Below the pieces are notes generated by a model. It saw only the letters and a list, made by a program, of their open reading frames with translations. It made no database searches and was not told the DNA's origin. A stretch of 64,000 bases of DNA from Gammaproteobacteria bacterium (lineage in GTDB: Bacteria > Pseudomonadota > Gammaproteobacteria > Pseudomonadales > Pseudohongiellaceae). Positions within the stretch are counted from its first letter, which is position 1. Every line of letters begins with the position of its first letter. The stretch lies in NCBI GenBank assembly GCA_021773355.1, contig JAJFKE010000047.1, positions 1 through 64,000 on the forward strand, written 5' to 3'. This document shows, in pieces, positions 1 to 8,784 of this stretch. A program made the translations under genes and the position numbers.

Positions 1-753
1 GGCGGCTAGGTACGGATTTCATCAGGGCCCTGGGGTAGAAGAATCTCCAATTGAGAGGCCGGATATATGTCTGGTACTGCCGTATTCTTTCAGGCTGTTG
101 GGTTGTTGATACACGTGTTGCATTAAGAGCTAAATAGGCAACAATTAATTGTCAGGAGTAAGCTTGGCTTGCTTTTAACGGAACGTCCATATATGTCCAA
201 TATATTCTTTGAAGAAGCTGATTATAAATGTGAGATATATGTCGAAGTTACGAATTAACCACCCTACCAGCGTTTTTGAAGTTTACTAAATTTCACTAAT
301 CTGTATTGAGTCATTCCTAATTATTTATAGTAGATCTCATGGCCCGCCAGCGGATAGCTCGCGGGTCTAACTTGTACCAGCAGAACTCCTTATACTTCTT
401 TTTGGTGACTCTTATACACGACTTATCCCTTAGCGGCGCCTTCCGTTAGTCTCTGTGTAATGATGGCGAGTCCCTGAATGTCTCGAAGCAGATTATGCGC
501 CAGAGTGCCGCTAAGAGACCCCTACACTTGTCGTCACACCAAGAGCGTCGGAGCTGCTTTCGATTGGCCTGGACTCTGTAGAAGCTGCTGAACAAATGGT
601 GCACAGCCCGGAAGAATTTTTCCGTATGTACGCAGAGTTTATAAGAGAGTTTAGAGGGGGAAAAGGATTGCCTCGCTTCGAAGCACCGACCGACACGAGA
701 CCGACAAATTTAAAGCTGTATCAATTAATTTTTATATAAATCAAGTAGTTAAA
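1..753. other. Left-edge non-coding stretch
   Basis: No convincing complete gene is visible before the tRNA pair. The stretch is AT-rich and frequently interrupted by stops. It holds three copies of the 9-mer ATATATGTC (63-71, 189-197, 235-243) and, near its right end, a short open frame described separately. A minus-strand frame at 511-696 has no recognisable family and is probably chance. Confidence 0.6.
515..739 (+). pseudogene. Possible 3' remnant of an unknown gene
   Basis: An open frame of 74 codons follows a TAA at 512-514 and ends at a TAA at 737-739, just before tRNA-Asp. Its only ATG is at 596, leaving 47 codons. The predicted peptide is acidic and amphipathic (for example HSPEEFFRMYAEFIREF) and looks more protein-like than the surrounding frames. 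It has no good ribosome-binding site and I recognise no family. It could be the tail of a decayed gene or simply chance. Confidence 0.2.
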
Positions 754-830
754 TGGCGGACCGGACGGGACTCGAACCCGCGACCTCCGGCGTGACAGGC
801 CGGCATTCTAACCAGCTGAACTACCGGTCC
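754..830 (-). tRNA. tRNA-Asp (anticodon GUC)
   Basis: The reverse complement folds as a 77-nt tRNA with encoded CCA. The anticodon loop reads CCTGTCACG, giving GUC, and the T-arm contains GGTTCGAGTCC. The sequence closely follows the bacterial tRNA-Asp pattern. GUC is one of the anticodons that receives queuosine at position 34, and queC, queD and queE are all in this window. It lies 20 nt from tRNA-Val on the same strand, so the two are probably co-transcribed with tRNA-Val first. Confidence 0.97.
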
Positions 831-850
831 GCGACAAACATCACTCTATG

Positions 851-926
851 TGGTGGGTGATGAGGGATTTGAACCCCCGACATTCGCCTTGTAAGGGCGA
901 CGCTCTCCCAACTGAGCTAATCACCC
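851..926 (-). tRNA. tRNA-Val (anticodon UAC)
   Basis: The reverse complement gives a 76-nt tRNA with encoded CCA. The anticodon loop CCTTACAAG gives UAC (valine), and the acceptor stem GGGTGAT pairs with ATCACCC. It is the first gene of a Val-Asp tRNA pair transcribed leftward. Confidence 0.97.
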
Positions 927-1023
927 ATAGCACAGAGAGAGGCGCATTTTACCGACTTGGGTCAACATGTCAACAAAGACGGTGGCTTCGGCGGTAGAGA
1001 AGGATAAACAATAGCAGTAGTAG

Positions 1024-3435
1024 CTACTTGCTGGTATGGGTAAATGAACCATCCCAATCCTCGGGCAGAACTTGTTCTCTTAGGGTCTCAATTCGTTCTA
1101 AGTAAACTTTATAGAGCAGTGTATCCGGCTCACTCTGCAGCAGAGCTTTAAGAATTCCCTCGGCCCCGTCCCAATCCTGCGCAAAGTAGAAGTCCAACGC
1201 CTTATGGTATTCGGCAACTCTGGATTCCAACTCCGGGCTGGCATCAACCGAAGCACAGATAGGCTCGTAGCAGTCGACTGCCTTGAGTTTACCCTTCACC
1301 TTTACCCGATCTATGAGACGCAACAAGAAGCCATTCAGATTCTTAACCGCCGCCTCTCCAACCAGTAATTTTATGCCATAAAATTTTGTTAGCCCTTCCA
1401 ATCTGGAGCCTAAATTTACCGCATCACCGAGCACCGTATAGGATCGCCGATACACCGAACCCATGTCGCCCACGTTCATCATCCCGGAATTAATACCGAT
1501 ACCGATGTTAACCTCTGGGTATCCTTTCTCCTTAAACTCTGGTCGCAGCTGTTCCACCTTTTCCAGCATTAACAGTGCCGCAGTTATGGCGTTGCTCCGA
1601 TGATGTGCGTCTTCCAGAGGAGCGCCCCAAAATGCCATCACCATATCGCCCACGTATTTATCGATGGTGCCATTATTTTCGAAAATAATTTGCGTGATGG
1701 GCGTGAAAAAATCATTCATTAACTTCTTCAACTCGGTAGCACTTAGGGCTTCGGAAATCGTAGTGAAATTTCTTATGTCACAAAACAGCACGCTGAGTTC
1801 TTTGCTCTCACCTTCAAAACTGTAGTTGTCTGGGTCATCCAACATCGAATCGATATGAGCGGGAGGTACATATTGATCGAACATGCCCTTTATGGTTTTC
1901 CGTGTCTGGCTCTCACTCAAGAATCCATAGATCATATTGACTGCGGTAACTAACAACACCAGCAGTAGCAGCATGACCAGCGGAAAATCCATCTTGTAGA
2001 CATCCCATAGTTGAAAATTTCCCCAGATAGATCCGACAAACAACAGCGACCCCGCAGCCGCCATGCTCGCCGCGCCCATAAAAGGGAAGGCCATGGACAT
2101 CAGCAGCCCCAGAGTGGTGAGTACAACAAACAGAGCGCCCGCTGCCCAGTCGGGTCGATAGGGAAAATAGATATTGTCGGGTGGACTAAATGTGGAAAAT
2201 ACTGACTCCGTGGTCGCATCGCCCGAGTCCACCTCAACAGTGGTCACTGAATCCAACAATGCATTCAGCATATTTGCATGCACTTCTACGCCGGGATAAA
2301 CCTGATCAAGTGGCATCGCTCGAATATCCCCAAGTCCGCTAGCACTTGTGCCCACCAGGACCAAACTATTCTTTAGCTGACTCTTTTCATCTTCGCTTAG
2401 GGTGTCTCTTAATACATCGGTGGCCGAGATGTAGGGGAAAGGATCATTAGTGTATAAGGATGATGGCCCTACATAAGGCACAATTACATTCGCAAAACCA
2501 TCTGTGGGTATTTCGAATCTCCCTGCCCCACGCCCAACACGTATGGCGCTTACCACTTCCAGACCATCGTAGTTCTGAGTGACTAATTCGTAACTTTCTG
2601 CAAAGTTGTAAACTCGAATCATTTCTAGCGAAAGAGTTGGATAAAGATTCGAACCGAATCGAATAACCAAGGGGACGCGTCGCACGATGCCGTCGGCATC
2701 GGGCATCTGATTCATGCTTCCATTTCCCAGTGCGGCATCTTGCAATAGCTTTATATTGCCGGTGTATCCAGTCATGTCGGCCACGGTAGCAGCCTCTGCT
2801 AATTGTTCCCCAATATCGACAATGGAATCTGGCAGTTCGTTGTAGGTTGCCGTAGATTGTTGTGTGAAGTTTATCGCCAACACCACGTCAACCCCGCTTT
2901 GCATCACATCGGCAAAATATTGATCGGCATTTATCTGCGGTTCGATCAGCTTCAAAGTGTCATTAAAGCTGGCGTCGAATTGCGTAAGGTCTACTGCCTC
3001 AAGTAAATCACGAATATCCCTATCGGATTCAGGAAAAGTGATGTCAAAGCCAACAACCAGCGCACCGTTGTCTCGGAGTTTCTCGGTCAATTGACCGACT
3101 TTTATTCTGTTCCAGGGGTACTGTCCTTCGGCCTGCAATGAACGCTCATCAAGGTCGACGATGACTATCTTGTTCTCAGGAGATTTAGTAGCCTTGGGCA
3201 TGATACTTAGACGCTGATCATAGACCAGAAACTCCAGTCTTTCGATAAACCCAGCCACCAGGGTTGGTGGGCTCAGCAGCAGCCATAAGACGAAGCAGGT
3301 GCTGAAGATACCCAGATAGATAGGCAGTCGCTTGCCCTCAGAGACAAAGCGATGAACTGGATGTAGAAAGGCTGGTAGCTTCATACTGCGCTTAACCCGC
3401 TTGGGTTTTATTGTTATGAATTGATTATATGCCAA
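1024..3435 (-). CDS. CHASE2-domain class III adenylate cyclase
   Basis: This is a membrane-bound nucleotide cyclase of 803 residues, predicted to make cAMP in response to an extracytoplasmic signal. In order it has an N-terminal membrane segment (about 38-56), a large periplasmic CHASE2 sensor (about 60-410), three closely spaced membrane helices (about 430-510) and a C-terminal cyclase domain (about 550-740). Both metal aspartates are visible in LFCDIRNFT and KYVGDMVMAF. The lysine before YVGD and the aspartate in LGDAVNLGSRLEG are the adenine-selecting pair, and N and R of NLGSR are the transition-state residues, so it should be active on ATP. The longest frame starts with TTG at 3435. An ATG at residue 18 (3384) is an equally possible start, since neither has a strong ribosome-binding site. 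No partner gene adjoins it. Confidence 0.9.
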   Translation of the reverse strand: MAYNQFITIKPKRVKRSMKLPAFLHPVHRFVSEGKRLPIYLGIFSTCFVLWLLLSPPTLVAGFIERLEFLVYDQRLSIMPKATKSPENKIVIVDLDERSLQAEGQYPWNRIKVGQLTEKLRDNGALVVGFDITFPESDRDIRDLLEAVDLTQFDASFNDTLKLIEPQINADQYFADVMQSGVDVVLAINFTQQSTATYNELPDSIVDIGEQLAEAATVADMTGYTGNIKLLQDAALGNGSMNQMPDADGIVRRVPLVIRFGSNLYPTLSLEMIRVYNFAESYELVTQNYDGLEVVSAIRVGRGAGRFEIPTDGFANVIVPYVGPSSLYTNDPFPYISATDVLRDTLSEDEKSQLKNSLVLVGTSASGLGDIRAMPLDQVYPGVEVHANMLNALLDSVTTVEVDSGDATTESVFSTFSPPDNIYFPYRPDWAAGALFVVLTTLGLLMSMAFPFMGAASMAAAGSLLFVGSIWGNFQLWDVYKMDFPLVMLLLLVLLVTAVNMIYGFLSESQTRKTIKGMFDQYVPPAHIDSMLDDPDNYSFEGESKELSVLFCDIRNFTTISEALSATELKKLMNDFFTPITQIIFENNGTIDKYVGDMVMAFWGAPLEDAHHRSNAITAALLMLEKVEQLRPEFKEKGYPEVNIGIGINSGMMNVGDMGSVYRRSYTVLGDAVNLGSRLEGLTKFYGIKLLVGEAAVKNLNGFLLRLIDRVKVKGKLKAVDCYEPICASVDASPELESRVAEYHKALDFYFAQDWDGAEGILKALLQSEPDTLLYKVYLERIETLREQVLPEDWDGSFTHTSK

Positions 3436-3463
3436 TGGGCCTATACATAAAACGGAACTCTAG

Positions 3464-3482
3464 GACTTGTTCAGAGGCTCCC
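3464..3482. repeat. Solitary terminal-repeat fragment of the small mobile element family
   Basis: GACTTGTTCAGAGGCTCCC is identical to the right terminal repeat of the element at 44747-45005. No matching opposite end is visible within several hundred bases, so this is a solitary end or relic between the cyclase gene and queD. Confidence 0.6.
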
Positions 3483-3546
3483 CAGGTAGTATGTTTCGCC
3501 TTTCAATACCAGCGCCAGGTATGGCACAGGGACAAAGACCAAAGCC

Positions 3547-3903
3547 GTGAAAATATTCAAAGAATTTCGCTTCGAAGCCGCACATCGACTTCCTAATGTA
3601 GCAGAAGACCACAAATGTGCACGCCTGCATGGCCATTCATTTTTGGTAAAAATTGTGGTCGAGGGTCCACTGCAACAGAACAGCGGCTGGGTCATGGACT
3701 TTGCAAAAATAGCTGAAGCCTTCGATCCAATTTTAGAGCAGTTGGATCACTACTATTTGAATGAGATCAGTGGCCTGGAAAATCCCACCAGTGAGAACCT
3801 CGCTCGCTGGATTTGGAACAAGTTAAAGCCGCGACTAAGCGAATTGTGCTGCATTGAAATCAGAGAAACCTGCAGCAGTGGCTGTGAATATTCCGGCGAC
3901 TAA
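3547..3903 (+). CDS. queD: 6-carboxytetrahydropterin synthase QueD
   Basis: This 118-residue protein of the 6-pyruvoyl-tetrahydropterin synthase family most likely converts dihydroneopterin triphosphate to 6-carboxytetrahydropterin, an early step to preQ0 and queuosine. The zinc histidines are visible at H13 (FEAAHRL), H28 and H30 (LHGH). The catalytic cysteine is C24, with D67-H68 and E107 in their usual places. Length matches bacterial QueD. The start is GTG at 3547. It is convergent with the flavoprotein gene 15 nt away. queC and queE lie elsewhere in the window, which supports the queuosine assignment over a pterin-salvage role. Confidence 0.92.
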   Translation: MKIFKEFRFEAAHRLPNVAEDHKCARLHGHSFLVKIVVEGPLQQNSGWVMDFAKIAEAFDPILEQLDHYYLNEISGLENPTSENLARWIWNKLKPRLSELCCIEIRETCSSGCEYSGD

Positions 3904-3918
3904 CACGCGTTTAACAAT

Positions 3919-5142
3919 TCAAGACATAAAGTTTATTGGTTCTATGGCTTCGTCCTGCAAAATCATGGGGTCGATTACTGCCTGGTTTTTTATCAATTGC
4001 TTGCTCACCATAAACTCCTTAGGTCGGGCAACACAATCAGCGGCAAGCAATCTTCCCTGCTTTAGATAAAATAGAGCGAAGCTGACCTTAGGGCCAACTT
4101 CATCAGCCCCCCTGCACACCACTTGATCATAGCCCTCATTAAGCCCGGCCATTTGCAGCTTGATGTCATATTGATCCGACCAGAACCAGGGCACAGCATC
4201 ATACAGCTGTTTGCGGCCACAAATATTAGCCGCCACCACCCGTGCCTGATCATTTGCATTCTGCACTGACTCCAATTGAATATCACCTTGATAAAGCAAA
4301 CTGGGATGAACGGTACAATCTCCAGCCGCATAAATATCTGCATCACTACTCTGCCCATATTCGTTAACCTGAATTCCTCTTTCGACAACGAGACCTGCAG
4401 ATTCAGCTAAACTCGAATTCGCAGTAACGCCTATGCCGACAATGACAAAATCAGATTCAAACTCTCTGCCATCGGCACAAACCACCCGTTCGACAGCATT
4501 GCTGCCTTGCAGCTCCAGCACTTCAACTCCAGTATGAATTTCCACACCATGTGACTCGTGCAGCTGTTGCATAAACGACGACATCGCCTCGCTGGTAACG
4601 CGTTGCAAAATTCGTTCTGACATTTCCAGGACAGTTACCCTCACCCCTTTTTTTGCCATCACTGCTGCCACTTCCAAACCTATATAACCCCCGCCGACAA
4701 CTACCGCCCGTTTGCACGGCTTTAGTTGTGAAGAGAGCCGCTGCACATCTTCAGCCCTGCGAATGTAATGGACATTTATCAAGGAGTCGCTCAGGGGTAG
4801 TTTTCGCACACTGGCACCGGTGCATAGCGCCAATTTGTCGTAATCAAGCTGCTCGCCATTCGATAAAGAAACAGACTTGGACTCTCTATGAATTTGACTT
4901 ACCGTGGTTGCGAGCAATAATTCAATTTCATTGTCTGCGTAGGTTTTCAAGGGACGTAGTCGGATCGCCTCCAAATCTTTTTGACCCGATAAATACTCCT
5001 TGGAGAGAGGCGGCCTATGGTAAGGTAATTCGGTTTCATCGCTTATCAGCTGGATGCTACCTGTCCAGGCTTCTTTTCTAAGCTGCAAGGCAAGTGAAAC
5101 ACCTGCGTGACTGGCCCCGACAATAATGCAGTTGTTACTCAT
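3919..5142 (-). CDS. FAD-dependent ferredoxin/rubredoxin reductase-like oxidoreductase
   Basis: A 407-residue flavoprotein of the pyridine nucleotide-disulphide superfamily without a redox-active cysteine pair. It has an N-terminal FAD-binding motif (IIVGASHAG, 6-14), a second Rossmann motif for NAD(P)H (VVVGGGYIGLE, 147-157), the FAD contact YAAGDC (271-276) and a C-terminal reductase domain with VPWFWSDQYD (317-326). This layout is that of putidaredoxin or rubredoxin reductases, which pass electrons from NAD(P)H to a small iron-sulphur protein. No ferredoxin or oxygenase gene is adjacent, so the partner is unknown. The gap to ung is 28 nt, and it may be the last gene of the prfB-lysS-ung transcript. 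Confidence 0.85.
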   Translation of the reverse strand: MSNNCIIVGASHAGVSLALQLRKEAWTGSIQLISDETELPYHRPPLSKEYLSGQKDLEAIRLRPLKTYADNEIELLLATTVSQIHRESKSVSLSNGEQLDYDKLALCTGASVRKLPLSDSLINVHYIRRAEDVQRLSSQLKPCKRAVVVGGGYIGLEVAAVMAKKGVRVTVLEMSERILQRVTSEAMSSFMQQLHESHGVEIHTGVEVLELQGSNAVERVVCADGREFESDFVIVGIGVTANSSLAESAGLVVERGIQVNEYGQSSDADIYAAGDCTVHPSLLYQGDIQLESVQNANDQARVVAANICGRKQLYDAVPWFWSDQYDIKLQMAGLNEGYDQVVCRGADEVGPKVSFALFYLKQGRLLAADCVARPKEFMVSKQLIKNQAVIDPMILQDEAIEPINFMS

Positions 5143-5170
5143 GTTGTATTTCCAGATTCTAGCTTCGCCG

Positions 5171-5896
5171 CTAGGAATAGTGATTCGACAGTTGCCAGTC
5201 TATCGCTGATTTATTATTGGCCAGCAAATACTCATTGCTGCGAGAAAAGTGGTGGTTTCCAAAAAAACCGCGGCTTGCAGAGAGCGGCGAGGGATGCGGC
5301 GATTGCAGAACCAAATGCTTCTGCCTGTCTATCATTGCTCCCTTCTTCTGCGCATAACTACCCCAGAGAATAAAAACAATACCCGACGCATTTAGGTTCA
5401 GATGATTCACAATACTATCGGTAAATCTTTCCCAACCTTTCCCCTGATGTGAAGCGGCCAGACCTGCCTCCACGGTGAGCACGGCATTGAGCAATAACAC
5501 ACCCTGCTCGGCCCACTCTTTGAGGCAACCATGCTGTGGCGGAATAAAGCCTACATCGGCGGCCAACTCCTTGTATATATTCTGCAAAGACGGCGGTATG
5601 CGTACGCCCGGCCGAACTGAAAAACAGAGACCGTGAGCCTGATTAGGTCCGTGATAAGGATCTTGGCCAAGAATTACAACTTTTACAGAATCGAAGGCGG
5701 TGGTATTAAGCGCCGCAAAGATTTCATTACCGGGAGGATAGATGGTTTTTCCAAGTGCTTTCTGTTCGCGCAGAAAATTCCGCAGCACTGCCATGTAGGG
5801 CGAATCAAAATCGTCTTGCAGCAGTTTGCGCCAGGACGCGTGTAGTTTTACTTCACGGGAATCAGATTCTGGGGCTGACACTGAACCGTCGCTCAT
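5171..5896 (-). CDS. ung: Uracil-DNA glycosylase (family 1)
   Basis: Ung removes uracil from DNA in base-excision repair. The 241-residue product carries the catalytic water-activating motif GQDPYH (77-82, with D79) and the DNA-intercalation motif [11 protein letters not shown] (201-211). Length is normal, with a short extension at the N terminus. Its start overlaps the end of lysS by four bases, implying translational coupling. Confidence 0.97.
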   Translation of the reverse strand: MSDGSVSAPESDSREVKLHASWRKLLQDDFDSPYMAVLRNFLREQKALGKTIYPPGNEIFAALNTTAFDSVKVVILGQDPYHGPNQAHGLCFSVRPGVRIPPSLQNIYKELAADVGFIPPQHGCLKEWAEQGVLLLNAVLTVEAGLAASHQGKGWERFTDSIVNHLNLNASGIVFILWGSYAQKKGAMIDRQKHLVLQSPHPSPLSASRGFFGNHHFSRSNEYLLANNKSAIDWQLSNHYS

Positions 5897-7383
5897 CCCT
5901 GCTCCTGCTGAGGGCGCATATGAGGAAACAACAATACATCCTTGATTGAAGCAGAATCCGTAAACAGCATGACCAGACGATCAATACCAATACCTTCACC
6001 GGCGGTGGGCGGCATACCATATTCCAATGCAGTCACATAATCGTGATCGAAGTGCATGGCTTCGATATCGCCTGAATCTTTCTGAGCCACCTGAGCCTTG
6101 AAGCGTTCCGCCTGTTCCTCAGGGTCGTTCAGCTCTGAGAATCCGTTGGCGAGTTCTCGCCCGCCTATGATTAACTCGAATCTATCAGTTACCTCTGGAT
6201 TCTCTTCATTACGTCTGGCCAGTGGGGACACTTCAATGGGGTATTCGGTAATGAAGGTGGGTTGATCAAGTTTTGCTTCTACCTTCTGATCGAATATCTC
6301 CATTAGTATTTTGCCTTTGGGCCATGACTCATCGAAATGAACATCCAGCTGTTGCGCCAGGTTAGCGACAGATTCAGCTGAGGCAAAGGCGTTGTCATCG
6401 AGTACATTGCAGTGTTTCTTGATTGAATCGGTAACCGACAGACGCTCGAAAGGATTAGCAAAATCGTACTCCGAACCCTGAAACTTTACCTTACTGCTAC
6501 CACCAATCTCTATAGCAATCTTACGAAATAAGTCTTCGGTAAGATCCATGAGATCCTGATAGCGAGCATAGGCCTGATAGAACTCCAACATAGTAAATTC
6601 TGGATTATGTCGTGTAGACAGCCCTTCGTTTCTGAAATTTCGATTCAGTTCGAACACGCGCTCAAAACCACCTACCACAAGCCGTTTCAAGAACAGCTCC
6701 GGCGCCACGCGAAGATACATATCTTGGTCAAGTGCATTGTGATGGGTAATAAAGGGCCTTGCAGTCGCACCGCCGGGAATTAGCTGCATCATCGGTGTTT
6801 CTACTTCCATAAAATCCAGCGCTTCAAAGTACTGACGAATGAAACGCAGAATCTTTGAGCGCATCGTGAAAATCTTGCGAGATTCTTCATTCACGATTAA
6901 ATCGACGTAGCGTTGTCGATAGCGCATCTCTGTGTCAGTTAAACCCTTGTGTTTGTCTGGCAGCGGTCTTAACGACTTTGTAAGTAACTGAAAATTTTCT
7001 GCACGCAGGGTCAACTCTCCCTTACCTGTTCTAAACATCTCTCCCTGCACACCAATAATATCCCCCAAATCAAATGACTTGAGTAGCTCCGCTTGTTCCT
7101 GCGAACAGGATTTATTATTGATATATATCTGTATCTGACCGACACCATCTTGAATCACGATAAAAGGGCCGCGCATGCGAATAATTCTTCCGGCAACTGT
7201 GGCCTGCACAGCCAACTGCTCCAGCTCCTGTTTGTCCATGCCTTGGTATTTTTCAATAAGTTCAGCCGAAGTATTTTCCCGAATAAAACTGTTAGGGAAA
7301 GCTATTCGTCGCCGACGAATTTCCGCCAGCTTTTCTCTTCGCTGAGTTATTAACTTATTCTCGTCGTGATTTTCGTCTGTCAT
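5893..7383 (-). CDS. lysS: Lysyl-tRNA synthetase (class II)
   Basis: This enzyme charges tRNA-Lys. The protein has an N-terminal OB-fold anticodon-binding domain (about 60-150) followed by a class II catalytic core with motif 2 ([20 protein letters not shown]) and motif 3 ([13 protein letters not shown]). I chose the ATG at 7383 (496 residues), preceded by AGGAA at a workable distance. The frame also opens nine codons earlier with a GTG at 7410. It follows prfB by a short gap, the order known from E. coli, and overlaps ung downstream. Confidence 0.97.
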   Translation of the reverse strand: MTDENHDENKLITQRREKLAEIRRRRIAFPNSFIRENTSAELIEKYQGMDKQELEQLAVQATVAGRIIRMRGPFIVIQDGVGQIQIYINNKSCSQEQAELLKSFDLGDIIGVQGEMFRTGKGELTLRAENFQLLTKSLRPLPDKHKGLTDTEMRYRQRYVDLIVNEESRKIFTMRSKILRFIRQYFEALDFMEVETPMMQLIPGGATARPFITHHNALDQDMYLRVAPELFLKRLVVGGFERVFELNRNFRNEGLSTRHNPEFTMLEFYQAYARYQDLMDLTEDLFRKIAIEIGGSSKVKFQGSEYDFANPFERLSVTDSIKKHCNVLDDNAFASAESVANLAQQLDVHFDESWPKGKILMEIFDQKVEAKLDQPTFITEYPIEVSPLARRNEENPEVTDRFELIIGGRELANGFSELNDPEEQAERFKAQVAQKDSGDIEAMHFDHDYVTALEYGMPPTAGEGIGIDRLVMLFTDSASIKDVLLFPHMRPQQEQG

Positions 7384-7442
7384 GTTCCTTGGGTTCCTGT
7401 TTCCTTTCACTTAGAGCGATGCCAGCAATCGGCTTCGCCTTC

Positions 7443-8541
7443 TTATAGTCCCATCTTCAGGCTGGCCTCGATAAATTTATCCAGGTCTCCATCGAGTACT
7501 GCCCCAGTATTACTTACCTCAACGTTAGTACGCAGATCTTTGATTCGAGAGGCATCGAGCACATAGGAGCGAATCTGGCTTCCCCAGCCAATATCTGCCT
7601 TCGACTCTTCGATGTCCTGCATCTCTTCTTTACGTTTTAACTCTTCCAACTCATACAGTTTCGCTTTCAATTGCTTAATCGCCATGTCCTTATTTTTGTG
7701 TTGCGAACGCTGACTCTGACATTGCACCACAATACCACTGGGCTCATGAGTAAGCCGTATCGCCGAATCGGTTTTATTTACGTGCTGCCCCCCCGCACCG
7801 CTGGACCTGTAGGTATCGATTCTTACCACAGACATGTCCAAATTGACTTCGATGTCGTCATCAATTTCCGGTGATACGAATACGGAGGCGAAGGATGTGT
7901 GGCGACGACTACCCGAGTCAAAGGGAGACTTTCGCACCAAGCGATGCACTCCCGTCTCGGTTCTTAACCAACCGAAGGCGAATTCACCACTGAACTGAAT
8001 CGTCGCACTCTTTATTCCGGCAACATCACCGCCGGATACTTCCACCAAATCTGTCTTGAAACCCTTGCTCTCTCCCCAGCGAAGATACATTCTCAGCAGC
8101 ATTTCAGCCCAGTCCTGGGCCTCGGTACCGCCCGAGCCGGCCTGAATATCGAGATAGGCATTTGCAGAATCCATTTCGCCAGAAAACATACGGCGAAATT
8201 CCAATGTCTCCAGCGTCGCTTGCAAGACACCCAAGTCCTTATTAGCTGCATCGTAGAGGTCTTGATCAGCCTCCTCCTGGGCGAGATTTAACAGCTCTCC
8301 AACTTCGGCAATCCCCGAATCCATTTTCTCGATAGTTGCCACTACCGCTTCCAGATTTGCGCGTTCCTTTCCTAGCGCTTGGGCATATTCGGGCTTGTCC
8401 CAGACAGCGGATTCTCCTAACTCAAGCTCCACCTCCGCCAGCCTTTCCTTCTTGGTCTCGTAGTCAAAGATACCCCCTGAGACTATCGGTTCTGTTACTT
8501 AACTCCTTTAATGTCCCCAATTGACTGTTGATCTCGAGCAT
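7443..8541 (-). CDS. prfB: Peptide chain release factor 2, with programmed +1 frameshift
   Basis: RF2 terminates translation at UGA and UAA. The gene starts with ATG at 8539-8541 and reads 25 codons to CTT, then an in-frame TGA at 8464-8466. Skipping one base resumes in the frame that runs to 7443, giving 365 residues, the same length I recall for E. coli RF2. The main frame contains the stop-codon recognition tripeptide SPF (VRKSPFDSG) and the hydrolysis motif GGQ (GAGGQHVNK). The upstream frame alone would yield only a 25-residue peptide. lysS follows on the same strand. Confidence 0.97.
8463..8478 (-). promoter_or_regulatory. RF2 autoregulatory frameshift site
   Basis: On the coding strand the sequence is AGGGGGTATCTTTGAC. 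It contains the internal Shine-Dalgarno-like AGGGGG, the slippery CTT codon and an in-frame UGA followed by C. This is the classical prfB recoding signal: low RF2 makes ribosomes pause at UGA and slip +1 to make more RF2. Confidence 0.95.
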
Positions 8542-8784
8542 CTTACAAAATCCTGTGTGCTTCTTTACGCAAAACAGGCATTTTACCTCAATAATTGCCC
8601 GAGATGTCAGCTTGAACACGGCGCGCAGGAGATAGCCGTCTACTCGCTTCCAGTACGGTTTTAATCGCTGATAGCGTCAGCCCTGTGTCAGTTACGGCGC
8701 AAAAATAGTAAGCTGCAAGGACAGAGAAAAGCAATTCATAAGCCATTACTGCTATGCCCACAGGCCGACGAAAAATAGAATTTA

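Noticed and set aside
4653..5081. 142-residue plus-strand frame within the flavoprotein gene
   Set aside because: It is antisense to a well-supported gene and has no recognisable features.
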